DNA from: an uncultured Oscillospiraceae bacterium | Lineage (GTDB): Bacteria; Bacillota; Clostridia; Oscillospirales; Oscillospiraceae | DNA length: 7,189 nt | Assembly (NCBI GenBank): GCA_934572445.1 | Contig: CAKTLD010000099.1 | Location: forward strand, 1 to 7,189 | Direction of reading: 5' to 3' | Part shown: in pieces, positions 1-7,189 of the stretch | Position numbering within the stretch: the first letter of the stretch is position 1 | Layout of the letters: every line of letters begins with the position of its first letter | Translations under genes and position numbers: made by a program | Notes under the pieces: model-generated | What the model saw: the letters and a program-made list of their open reading frames with translations, nothing else | The model's database searches: none | Told to the model about the DNA's origin: nothing

Positions 1-903
1 TATTCCGACGTCGCCGCAGAGCTCAAAAGCCGCACGCACAGCGTCTCCGCCGCGGCGGAGGGCGTGCGCCGCTTCACTGTGGGCCTTGGCAAAAAGGTGC
101 TGCTGGCCAACCAGTTCGGCGCACTCGCAAGCGCTTATAAGCAAACGCAGGACGCAAGCGTTCTTTTTGTCTGGCTCTATGCGCTCGCATTTCTGTTCCA
201 GGTGTACTTCGACTTTTCCGGCTACAGCGACATGGCCATCGGCCTCGGCCGCATCCTCGGCTTCCGCTTTCCGGAAAACTTTGACTACCCTTACCTTTCC
301 GCCAGCATCACGGAGTTCTGGCGCAGGTGGCACATGTCGCTCGGCTCGTGGTTCCGCGACTATCTCTATATCCCTCTCGGCGGCAGCCGGAGGGGGAGGG
401 CGCGCCAGCTGCTGAACATTCTCATCGTCTGGCTTGCGACAGGCTTGTGGCACGGCGCGGCGTGGACGTTCGTGCTGTGGGGGCTGTGGTTTGCCGTGCT
501 GCTGCTTGCGGAAAAGCTCGTACTGCTGCCGCTGCTGCAGCGGCACCGCGTGCTTGCCCACGGCTATACGCTGCTCTTTGTCACGCTTGGCTTCGTGCTC
601 TTTGATGCGGACACCGCCGCACAGGCGCTTGCCCGCATCGGCGCGATGTTCGGCAGTGCGGGGCTGCCGCTCGTAAGCCCGCAGGCGGTCTACTATCTCA
701 AAAGCTATGCCCTGCTGTTCATACTCGGCATCCTCTGCGCCACGCCGCTTCCCAGGCGCGCGGCCGCCGCACTGCAAAGGCATCGCGCAGGCGCGCTGGC
801 ACTCGATGTGCTCGAACCGCTCGCGCTGCTTGTGCCTCTGGCCGTCGGCACGGCGTTTTTAGTGGATGGGTCGTTCAACCCCTTCCTCTACTTCCGCTTT
901 TAA
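1..903 (+). CDS. MBOAT-family O-acyltransferase, AlgI-like (5' end missing)
   Basis: This is the C-terminal 300 residues of a polytopic membrane O-acyltransferase of the MBOAT/AlgI type. The frame is open to the left edge, so the start and roughly the first 170-200 residues (judging from usual AlgI length) lie outside. Visible family marks, numbered from the first codon here, are YFDFSGYSDMA at 69-79, the EFWRRWH block ending in His111, DYLYIPLGG at 120-128, and the WHGAAW block with His151. His151 is the residue matching the catalytic histidine of AlgI. Several hydrophobic segments are evident (about 53-69, 138-149, 152-170, 188-203, 232-247, 276-290). Known AlgI proteins pass acetyl groups across the membrane to a periplasmic or extracellular partner that acetylates a polysaccharide. 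The next gene encodes just such a partner, so the same role is inferred here. The acceptor cannot be read from the sequence, and alginate itself is unlikely in a clostridium. Confidence 0.93.
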   Translation, partial: YSDVAAELKSRTHSVSAAAEGVRRFTVGLGKKVLLANQFGALASAYKQTQDASVLFVWLYALAFLFQVYFDFSGYSDMAIGLGRILGFRFPENFDYPYLSASITEFWRRWHMSLGSWFRDYLYIPLGGSRRGRARQLLNILIVWLATGLWHGAAWTFVLWGLWFAVLLLAEKLVLLPLLQRHRVLAHGYTLLFVTLGFVLFDADTAAQALARIGAMFGSAGLPLVSPQAVYYLKSYALLFILGILCATPLPRRAAAALQRHRAGALALDVLEPLALLVPLAVGTAFLVDGSFNPFLYFRF

Positions 904-910
904 GGAGGGA
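902..910 (+). promoter_or_regulatory. Ribosome binding site of the DHHW gene, overlapping the MBOAT stop
   Basis: AAGGAGGGA begins within the TAA stop of the acyltransferase and lies 5 nt before the ATG at 916. It fixes the start of the second gene and indicates tight co-transcription, and probably translational coupling, of the two genes. Confidence 0.85.
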
Positions 911-915
911 CCGGC

Positions 916-2016
916 ATGAAAAAGGATCTGAAAGACCTGCTCGCCGTCGGCACGGCCGGGCTGTTCCTCCTCATTTTCTCGCTCTGGGGCCTTCTGAAGA
1001 CCGACGCCGCCGTCTCCGAGAGTGAGCGCCGCCCGCTCAAGCAGCTTCCCGTGCTGAGCGCGGAGAACGTGCTCTCCGGCCGCTTCATGTCGGGCTTCGA
1101 GGATTACGCGCTCGATCAGTTCCCGCTGCGCGACGGCTTTCGCACGCTCAAGGCACTGTCTGTCCGCTATCTCTTCGGCGAGAAGGACAACAACGGCGTT
1201 TACGTCGCGGACGGCTACGCCGCGAAGCTCGACGACACGATCCACGAGGATTCGCTCGACCACGCATCTGACCGCTTCCGGTATGTGTACGAAACGTATC
1301 TCAAGGACACGGGCGCGAATATCTATCTCTCCGTCATCCCCGACAAGAATTACTTTCTGGCCGCCGAAAACGGCTATCCCGTAATGGACTATGAAAAGTT
1401 TTTCGCACTCATGCGGGAAAAGGCCGGTTTTGCCCAATATATTGACCTGACGGGCACGCTGTCGCTGCAATCGTATTACCGCACCGACCTCCACTGGCGG
1501 CAGGAGATGCTTGCCCCCACGGCCAGGGCGCTGACGGACGCGATGGGCGTTTCGCTGTCGGCAGATTTTACCGAAGTCACGCTCGATACGCCGTTTTACG
1601 GTGTGTACCGCGGACAGTCGGCGCTGCCGATACAGCCTGACAAGCTCGCCTACCTCACAAACGATATCATTGAAAGCTGCCGCGTGTACGACTACGAGAG
1701 CGGGCAATATCTCCCCGTCTACACGCTCGAAAAGGCGGACGGCAGCGACCCCTATGAGCTGTTCCTGTCGGGGCCGAAGTCGCTGCTGCGCATCGAGAAT
1801 CCGAACGCGGCAGCGGAGCGGAAGCTGATCGTCTTCCGCGACTCCTTCGCCGCAAGCCTTATCCCCCTGCTGAGCGAAGGATACAGCGAGATCACGCTCA
1901 TCGACATCCGCTATCTCTCCCCCGCGGCGCTGGGCCGTTTTCTGGATTTCGACGCACAGGATGTACTGTTTCTTTACAGCACCAGCGTGCTGAACGACAG
2001 CGCGACCATCAAATAG
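916..2016 (+). CDS. DHHW-family / AlgX-AlgJ-like SGNH protein, membrane-anchored
   Basis: A 366-residue protein with a short basic N-terminus and one hydrophobic segment (about residues 8-27), read as an uncleaved signal anchor that places the rest outside the membrane. After the anchor comes the family's usual opening: SESERRPL at 34-41, then FEDYALDQFPLRDGF at 61-75. The catalytic pattern of AlgX-like SGNH hydrolases is present in its permuted order. Asp191-Leu-His193-Trp194 is the variant DxHW motif, and Arg308-Asp309-Ser310-Phe311 carries the candidate nucleophilic serine. It is followed by a segment (323-333) that resembles the YxEIxxIDxRY stretch of DHHW proteins. Known relatives (AlgX, AlgJ) accept acetyl from an AlgI partner and put it on a polysaccharide. 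Here the partner is encoded 12 nt upstream. The acceptor polymer is unknown, as is whether the enzyme adds or removes acyl groups. Family assignment is firm; the precise role is inferred. Confidence 0.85.
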   Translation: MKKDLKDLLAVGTAGLFLLIFSLWGLLKTDAAVSESERRPLKQLPVLSAENVLSGRFMSGFEDYALDQFPLRDGFRTLKALSVRYLFGEKDNNGVYVADGYAAKLDDTIHEDSLDHASDRFRYVYETYLKDTGANIYLSVIPDKNYFLAAENGYPVMDYEKFFALMREKAGFAQYIDLTGTLSLQSYYRTDLHWRQEMLAPTARALTDAMGVSLSADFTEVTLDTPFYGVYRGQSALPIQPDKLAYLTNDIIESCRVYDYESGQYLPVYTLEKADGSDPYELFLSGPKSLLRIENPNAAAERKLIVFRDSFAASLIPLLSEGYSEITLIDIRYLSPAALGRFLDFDAQDVLFLYSTSVLNDSATIK

Positions 2017-2021
2017 CGGCA

Positions 2022-2061
2022 AAACGGGCCGGTCCCCGCAGGGACCGGCCCGTTTCCTTTT
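2022..2061 (+). terminator. Intrinsic terminator of the MBOAT-DHHW operon
   Basis: A perfect 15-bp stem (2022-2036 with 2041-2055) closes on a CGCA tetraloop. It begins 6 nt after the DHHW stop and is followed by CCTTTTA. Run the other way, the flanking A-rich sequence would also give a U-tract, so it may work in both directions, although no minus-strand gene is seen. Confidence 0.92.
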
Positions 2062-2124
2062 ATAACAGCACAGCCTCCCCCGCAAGGGAGAGTCCACGCT
2101 TATCATAGCATAGCCGCCTTTGTG

Positions 2125-2152
2125 ATGCAAGAAAAAGTTTCATCTCTTGCAT
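2125..2152. repeat. 8-bp inverted repeat upstream of glnN
   Basis: ATGCAAGA at 2125-2132 and its exact reverse complement TCTTGCAT at 2145-2152 are separated by a 12-nt A/T-rich spacer. It ends about 63 bp before the glnN -35 box and lies beyond the upstream terminator. Spacing suits either a dimeric regulator site or an RNA stem. It matches no operator I can name. A weaker 5-bp hairpin (2075-2079 with 2086-2090) lies just upstream of it. Confidence 0.4.
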
Positions 2153-2173
2153 TATTTCGTTTACCCCGCACAG

Positions 2174-2187
2174 TTTAGCGCGCTAAA
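2174..2187. promoter_or_regulatory. 14-bp perfect palindrome, possible operator upstream of glnN
   Basis: TTTAGCGCGCTAAA is a perfect two-fold palindrome ending 28 bp upstream of the glnN -35 hexamer. The right half overlaps a second short repeat, GCGC-TAAA-GCGC (2180-2191). Position and symmetry fit an activator or repressor site, but the sequence does not resemble the Bacillus GlnR/TnrA consensus. Regulatory role is inferred. Confidence 0.4.
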
Positions 2188-2215
2188 GCGCAGAAAATGT
2201 TGGAAAAACAATGTC

Positions 2216-2245
2216 TTGACGGAGGAAAGGGGCAGGTCGTATTAT
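2216..2245 (+). promoter_or_regulatory. Sigma-A-type promoter of glnN
   Basis: TTGACG at 2216-2221 (5 of 6 consensus) and TATTAT at 2240-2245 (5 of 6) are separated by 18 bp. Transcription would begin near 2252, leaving a leader of about 29 nt. The box lies after the upstream terminator and just before glnN. Confidence 0.65.
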
Positions 2246-2266
2246 AGTTCCTGTATTTTTTGAAAC

Positions 2267-2272
2267 AGGAGG
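2267..2272 (+). promoter_or_regulatory. Ribosome binding site deciding the glnN start
   Basis: A perfect AGGAGG sits 8 nt before the ATG at 2281. An in-frame TTG at 2260 lies upstream of this site and has no RBS of its own, so ATG 2281 is taken as the start. Confidence 0.9.
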
Positions 2273-2280
2273 TCCGGAGC

Positions 2281-4377
2281 ATGAGTGAAGAAACGCGTAT
2301 TCCCGAGCTGTTTGGCTCGCTGGTATTTAACGAGAGCGCGATGGAACAGTATGTGCCGCAAAGCGCAATGGAGATCTGGCGACAGTGCCTGAAAAGCGGG
2401 CAGTCTCTGCCGCTCACCGCTGCCAACGACATCGCCGACGCGATGAAGACCTGGGCGCTCGAACGCGGCGCCACGCACTTCACGCACTGGTTCCAGCCTC
2501 TGAGCGGCGTGACGGCGGAAAAGCACGACAGCTTCATCAAAAACGCCGGCGGCGGCCGCGTCATCATGGACTTTTCGGGCAAGGAGCTCGTCTGCGGCGA
2601 GCCTGACGCCTCGAGCTTCCCCAACGGCGGACTGCGCGCCACCTTTGAAGCGCGCGGCTACAGCGCGTGGGACCCCACGGCTTTTGCCTTCATTAAGGAC
2701 GGAAGTCTCTGCATCCCCACGGTGTTCTGCTCCTACAGCGGCGACGCGCTGGATAAGAAGACGCCGCTGCTGCGCTCGATGGAGGCTGTCAGCCGCGAGG
2801 CTGTGCGCGTGCTGAAGCTCTTTGGCAATGACGCGCACAAGGTCACGGCCCAGATCGGCGCGGAGCAGGAGTACTTCCTGATCGACCGCGAGCTGTACTT
2901 AAAGCGTATGGATCTGCGTCTGTGCGGCCGCGCCCTCTTCGGCGCCAAGCCGCCCAAGGGGCAGGAGCTGGACGACCACTATTTCGGCGCGTTCCGCCCG
3001 CGTGTGGCCGCTTACATGAAGGAGCTGGACGAGGAGCTGTGGAAGCTCGGCGTGCTCTCCAAGACCAAGCATAACGAGGTCGCCCCCGGCCAGCACGAGA
3101 TGGCCCCCATCTACACCGATGCCAACACCGCCAGTGACCAGAACCAGCTCGTCATGGAAACGATGAAAAAAGTCGCCGAGCGCCATGGTCTTGTCTGCCT
3201 GCTGCACGAAAAGCCTTTTGCAGGCGTGAACGGCTCAGGCAAGCACATCAACTGGTCGCTCTCGACCGACACGGGTGAAAACCTCTTCTCCCCCGGCAAG
3301 ACGCCCAGTCAGAACGCCGTGTTTCTGCTGCTGCTGGCCGCGTTCGTCAAGGGCGTGGACGAGTATCAGGAGCTGCTGCGCTGCTCGGTCGCCTTTGCGG
3401 GCAACGATCACCGTCTCGGCGCGCAGGAAGCGCCGCCTGCCATCATTTCCATCTTTCTCGGCACAGAGCTGGAAAGCATTATCGACGCCATCGTCGATGA
3501 AAATGACTATACCGACGCTGAGCGCAAGACGCTGCGCATCGGTGTGGATGTGCTCCCCGCCATCCCGCAGGACACGACCGACCGCAACCGCACCTCGCCG
3601 CTCGCCTTCACGGGCAACAAGTTTGAGTTCCGTATGCCCGGCTCCAGCCAGTCCATTGCCGGCCCTGCCACGGTGCTCAACGCGATCATGGCCGATGAGC
3701 TGCGCGAATTTTATGAAACACTCAAGGATGCAGATGACTTCACCGCCGCACTGCACACGCTGGTCCGTGACACCTTTGCCGCCCACCGGCGCATCATCTT
3801 CAACGGCAACGGCTATGAGGAGGCCTGGATCGAAGAGGCCGAAAAGCGCGGGCTCGCCAACCTGCGCAATACCGCTGAGGCACTGCCCGCCTATATCCTG
3901 CCCAAGAACATTGAGCTGCTCACAAGGCAGGGGGTATACACCAAGCAGGAGATTTTCTCCCGCCACGAAGTTCATATCGAGAAATACTGCAAGGTCGTCC
4001 GCATCGAGGCAGCGACGCTGGTGGATATGGTCCAGCACGGTATTCTGAACGCCGCGTCGGAATACGAGGCAGCACTCTGCTCCACCATCAGCGCCAAGCA
4101 CGCCGCCGCGCCGGAGCTCACCTGCCATGTGGAATCGTCGCTGGCCAACGCCATCGGCTCGCTCAACGAGCAGCTGCTGGAGGCGACCATCGCGCTCAAA
4201 ACCGCGCTCGAAACCGTCTCCGATGATGCCGAGCCGGAAAAGCTGCTGCGCTACTACCACGACGAGGTCGAGCAGCGCACCGCCGCCGTCAGCCGCGTCA
4301 TCGACAAGCTGGAGGTCCTGACGGCGTCGAAGTACTGGCCGTACCCGACGTTCTGCGAGCTTTTATTCTCCGTCTAA
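2281..4377 (+). CDS. glnN: Type III glutamine synthetase
   Basis: Makes glutamine from glutamate, ammonia and ATP in the cytoplasm, the entry point for ammonia nitrogen. At 698 residues it fits the long class III enzymes (about 700-730), far above class I (about 450). Residues from the ATG: the class III N-terminal domain has the ATHFTHWFQPLSG block near 64-76. The catalytic domain shows GAEQEYF with metal-binding candidates Glu195 and Glu197, and HNEVAPGQHEMAP at 264-276. It also has the class III signature NGSGKHINWS at 317-326, with the active-site-type His322. GNDHRLGAQEAPPA lies at 374-387 and KFEFRMPG near 447-454. A helical C-terminal extension follows, and the end WPYPTFCELLFSV is typical of the family, so the protein is complete. 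It has its own promoter and terminator and appears monocistronic. The inverted repeats upstream may mediate nitrogen control. The downstream genes pyrG and guaA are glutamine consumers. Confidence 0.97.
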   Translation: MSEETRIPELFGSLVFNESAMEQYVPQSAMEIWRQCLKSGQSLPLTAANDIADAMKTWALERGATHFTHWFQPLSGVTAEKHDSFIKNAGGGRVIMDFSGKELVCGEPDASSFPNGGLRATFEARGYSAWDPTAFAFIKDGSLCIPTVFCSYSGDALDKKTPLLRSMEAVSREAVRVLKLFGNDAHKVTAQIGAEQEYFLIDRELYLKRMDLRLCGRALFGAKPPKGQELDDHYFGAFRPRVAAYMKELDEELWKLGVLSKTKHNEVAPGQHEMAPIYTDANTASDQNQLVMETMKKVAERHGLVCLLHEKPFAGVNGSGKHINWSLSTDTGENLFSPGKTPSQNAVFLLLLAAFVKGVDEYQELLRCSVAFAGNDHRLGAQEAPPAIISIFLGTELESIIDAIVDENDYTDAERKTLRIGVDVLPAIPQDTTDRNRTSPLAFTGNKFEFRMPGSSQSIAGPATVLNAIMADELREFYETLKDADDFTAALHTLVRDTFAAHRRIIFNGNGYEEAWIEEAEKRGLANLRNTAEALPAYILPKNIELLTRQGVYTKQEIFSRHEVHIEKYCKVVRIEAATLVDMVQHGILNAASEYEAALCSTISAKHAAAPELTCHVESSLANAIGSLNEQLLEATIALKTALETVSDDAEPEKLLRYYHDEVEQRTAAVSRVIDKLEVLTASKYWPYPTFCELLFSV

Positions 4378-4380
4378 GTT

Positions 4381-4410
4381 AAAAGGGACGCTCCGTGGAG
4401 CGTCCCTTTT
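4381..4410 (+). terminator. Intrinsic terminator of glnN
   Basis: A 30-nt inverted repeat starts 3 nt after the glnN stop. AAAAGGGACGCTCC pairs with GGAGCGTCCCTTTT, giving roughly a 13-bp stem with a CGTG loop and a terminal T4 run. The A4/T4 flanks make it potentially bidirectional. Confidence 0.9.
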
Positions 4411-4655
4411 GAGAGAGATTCCGCACCGCGCTTTGCGCCTCGCCGCCCGCAGGGCGGTTCGACGCGTGCCCCGTGAGAAGGTTTTTTCGTCACGCGCCGG
4501 AAAATCGGCGAAGCACCGCCGGCGGAGGAAGTAAACCGGTTTCGAGGAAGCGGCACGAGCGGCGCGCCCGAAGGGGCACGGAGATCGCAGCGCCGCGGCG
4601 GTGACGCGTCGAAGAATAATCCAAATTGATTTTGCGCCTGCGGGTGCGAAACGGC
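4411..4655. repeat. GC-rich, palindrome-packed intergenic element of unknown kind
   Basis: This stretch between the glnN terminator and the pyrG promoter has no convincing gene. A 10-bp inverted repeat, TTCGACGCGT (4458-4467) and ACGCGTCGAA (4604-4613), brackets a core of about 136 nt. Inside and beside it are many small symmetric units: CCGCCC-GCA-GGGCGG (4443-4457), CGTGA/TCACG (4472-4494), CGCCG/CGGCG (4495-4510), and the palindromes CCGCCGGCGG (4516-4525), AAACCGGTTT (4533-4542) and CGCCGCGGCG (4591-4600). There is also GCCC-GAAG-GGGC (4566-4577) and, with two G-U pairs, a 9-bp RNA stem at 4630-4651. The density of symmetry suggests a REP/MITE-like dispersed repeat or a structured RNA. 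No second copy lies in this window, so the repeat label is an inference. The outer limits are approximate. Confidence 0.45.
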
Positions 4656-4680
4656 GTGCGCGGTCCCTGCGTTTTTTGTG

Positions 4681-4686
4681 TATACT
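4681..4686 (+). promoter_or_regulatory. Probable -10 box of pyrG
   Basis: TATACT matches the -10 consensus at 5 of 6 positions and stands out in a GC-rich surrounding. No good -35 hexamer lies 16-18 bp upstream. Initiation near 4693 would leave a leader of only about 15 nt before the ATG. Confidence 0.4.
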
Positions 4687-4694
4687 AAACTTGT

Positions 4695-4699
4695 GGAGG
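4695..4699 (+). promoter_or_regulatory. Ribosome binding site deciding the pyrG start
   Basis: GGAGG lies 8 nt before ATG 4708. The alternative in-frame GTG at 4678 is upstream of the RBS and overlaps the putative -10 box, so it is rejected. The ATG start gives the N-terminus expected for CTP synthase. Confidence 0.88.
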
Positions 4700-4707
4700 A
4701 AGAAGAT

Positions 4708-6306
<1,599 letters not shown>

Positions 6307-6332
6307 CCGCGCGGATTTGTTTACAATAGTGC

Positions 6333-6361
6333 TGGAAATACCGCGGGAGCTATGATAGAAT
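6333..6361 (+). promoter_or_regulatory. Candidate promoter of guaA (extended -10)
   Basis: TAGAAT at 6356-6361 (5 of 6) is preceded directly by TGA, which forms an extended -10. TGGAAA at 6333-6338 (4 of 6) lies 17 bp upstream. Transcription would begin near 6368 and leave a leader of about 52 nt. That leader contains only a small GCGC-GGGT-GCGC hairpin (6376-6387) and no recognisable riboswitch. Confidence 0.42.
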
Positions 6362-6404
6362 TAGTCTGTTATATTGCGCGGGTGCGCTGACTTTACGATA
6401 CGGC

Positions 6405-6410
6405 AGGAGA
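6405..6410 (+). promoter_or_regulatory. Ribosome binding site of guaA
   Basis: AGGAGA lies 9 nt before the ATG at 6420 and supports that start for guaA. Confidence 0.8.
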
Positions 6411-6419
6411 ATTTTGCTT

Positions 6420-7189
6420 ATGAACCATCAAACCATCATTGTCCTTGACTTTGGCGGCCAGTACAACCAGCTCATCGCGCGCCGCGTGCGCGAATGCGGC
6501 GTTTACTGCGAGGTAAAGCCCTACACCACGCCGCTTTCGGACCTTCTTGCGATGAAGCCCATCGGCTTCATTTTTACCGGCGGCCCGAACAGCGTATACC
6601 TGGAGGATGCGCCGCACGTCGATCCCGCGCTCTTTGATACAGGCATTCCCGTGCTGGGCATCTGCTACGGCTGCCAGCTCATCGCGCACCACCTCGGCGG
6701 CAGGGTCGTCGCCGCGAGCGATGCCTCTGCCCGCGAATACGGTAAGACCGAAACATTCTTTGACACCTCCTGCAAGCTCTTCAAGGGTCTCCCCGAAAAA
6801 AGCGTGACGTGGATGAGCCACGGCGACTATATGGAAAAGGTGCCTGAGGGCTTCTCCCTCGTCGCACATTCCGACGCCTGCCCCAACGTCGCCATCTGCG
6901 ATGAAGCGCGCGGCTTCTACGGCGTGCAGTACCACCCCGAGGTCAACCACACCGAGTACGGTAAGGCCATGATCCGCAACTTCCTCTACGAGGTCTGCGG
7001 CGCGGCGGGTGACTGGACGATGGGCGACTATAAAAATACCGCCATCGCCGCCGTGCGCGAAAAGGTCGGCGGCGGCCGCGTACTGCTGGCGCTCTCCGGC
7101 GGCGTGGATTCGTCCGTCGTGGCGGCGCTGCTGGCAGAGGCCGTCGGCCCGCAGCTCACCTGCGTCTTTGTCGATCACGGTCTCATGCG
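6420..7189 (+). CDS. guaA: GMP synthase, glutamine-hydrolysing (3' end missing)
   Basis: Aminates XMP to GMP using ATP and glutamine, the last step of guanine nucleotide synthesis, in the cytoplasm. The reading frame runs open from ATG 6420 to the right edge (256 full codons, about half of the usual length near 510-525). The N-terminal class I glutamine amidotransferase domain opens IIVLDFGGQYNQLIARRVRE (6-25), with GGPNSVY at 54-60. The nucleophile is Cys82 in GICYGCQ, and the triad partners His172 and Glu174 lie in QYHPEV. The ATP-pyrophosphatase domain begins with the PP-loop SGGVDSS at 226-232 and continues to VDHGLM at the edge. The GICYG motif is followed by Cys85, where Met is common; this is not expected to affect catalysis. 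The rest of the synthetase domain and the dimerisation domain lie outside the window. It has its own RBS and a candidate promoter after the pyrG hairpin. Confidence 0.97.
   Translation, partial: MNHQTIIVLDFGGQYNQLIARRVRECGVYCEVKPYTTPLSDLLAMKPIGFIFTGGPNSVYLEDAPHVDPALFDTGIPVLGICYGCQLIAHHLGGRVVAASDASAREYGKTETFFDTSCKLFKGLPEKSVTWMSHGDYMEKVPEGFSLVAHSDACPNVAICDEARGFYGVQYHPEVNHTEYGKAMIRNFLYEVCGAAGDWTMGDYKNTAIAAVREKVGGGRVLLALSGGVDSSVVAALLAEAVGPQLTCVFVDHGLM

Noticed and set aside
859..2130. Long open frame of 423 codons on the minus strand, antisense to the DHHW gene
   Set aside because: It lies opposite a gene with clear family motifs, covers the terminator, has no recognisable protein features, and long antisense frames are expected in GC-rich DNA with this codon bias.
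2198..2210. TGTT-N5-AACA resembling a GlnR/TnrA box before the glnN promoter
   Set aside because: The spacing and the inner A/T positions do not fit the TGTNAN7TNACA consensus.
2249..2270. Hairpin TCCTGT / ACAGGA that could hide the glnN ribosome binding site
   Set aside because: With the predicted promoter, transcription starts near 2252, so half of the left arm would not be transcribed. The stem is only 6 bp with a 10-nt loop.
2260..2280. Alternative upstream TTG start for glnN
   Set aside because: It overlaps the Shine-Dalgarno sequence of the ATG at 2281, has no RBS of its own and adds residues not typical of the family.
3235..4260. Minus-strand open frame of 341 codons inside glnN
   Set aside because: It is a mirror of the glnN coding frame, with no RBS or family resemblance.
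6307..6419. Possible purine or other riboswitch ahead of guaA
   Set aside because: The expected leader is only about 52 nt, shorter than a purine aptamer plus expression platform, and no conserved aptamer core or terminator/antiterminator pair is visible.
6393..7178. Minus-strand open frame of 261 codons opposite guaA
   Set aside because: The + strand clearly encodes GMP synthase with an intact catalytic triad and PP-loop, so this is an antisense shadow.

Overview
The window is 7.2 kb of GC-rich bacterial chromosome with every convincing gene on the + strand. It holds five protein-coding genes: an envelope O-acylation pair (an MBOAT acyltransferase cut by the left edge, then a DHHW/AlgX-like SGNH protein), a complete type III glutamine synthetase (glnN), a complete CTP synthase (pyrG), and the first 256 codons of a glutamine-hydrolysing GMP synthase (guaA) cut by the right edge. 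Strong AGGAGG-type ribosome binding sites, a class III glutamine synthetase, a DHHW protein of the kind found in Clostridia, and strong G/C preference at third codon positions suggest a high-GC Firmicute, most likely an Oscillospiraceae/Ruminococcaceae-type gut clostridium. That placement is inference from protein flavour; there is no rRNA or other marker here.

Layout. Positions 1-2016 are a two-gene operon (12-nt gap, the downstream RBS overlapping the upstream stop region) closed by a very strong intrinsic terminator at 2022-2061. Positions 2062-2280 are the glnN control region: a good sigma-A-type promoter (2216-2245) with two inverted repeats upstream of it, which are possible operators. 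glnN (2281-4377) ends in a near-perfect bidirectional-looking terminator (4381-4410). Positions 4411-4655 are non-coding, very GC-rich and packed with short palindromes and hairpins, bracketed by a 10-bp inverted repeat. This looks like a dispersed intergenic repeat or structured element and is the least explained part of the window. pyrG (4708-6306) has a short leader, and its stop codon lies inside a terminator-like hairpin. guaA follows after a 113-nt gap with its own plausible promoter.

Functionally, the right two-thirds has a common theme. GlnN fixes ammonia into glutamine, and PyrG and GuaA both spend the glutamine amide, to make CTP from UTP and GMP from XMP. The three appear to be separate transcription units, so the link is one of neighbourhood rather than a demonstrated operon. 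The left third is unrelated: membrane and extracytoplasmic proteins that probably acetylate a surface polymer. I found no mobile element, CRISPR array, tRNA, rRNA or recognisable riboswitch. Apart from the intergenic element and the uncharacterised acylation pair, the window is ordinary core metabolism.
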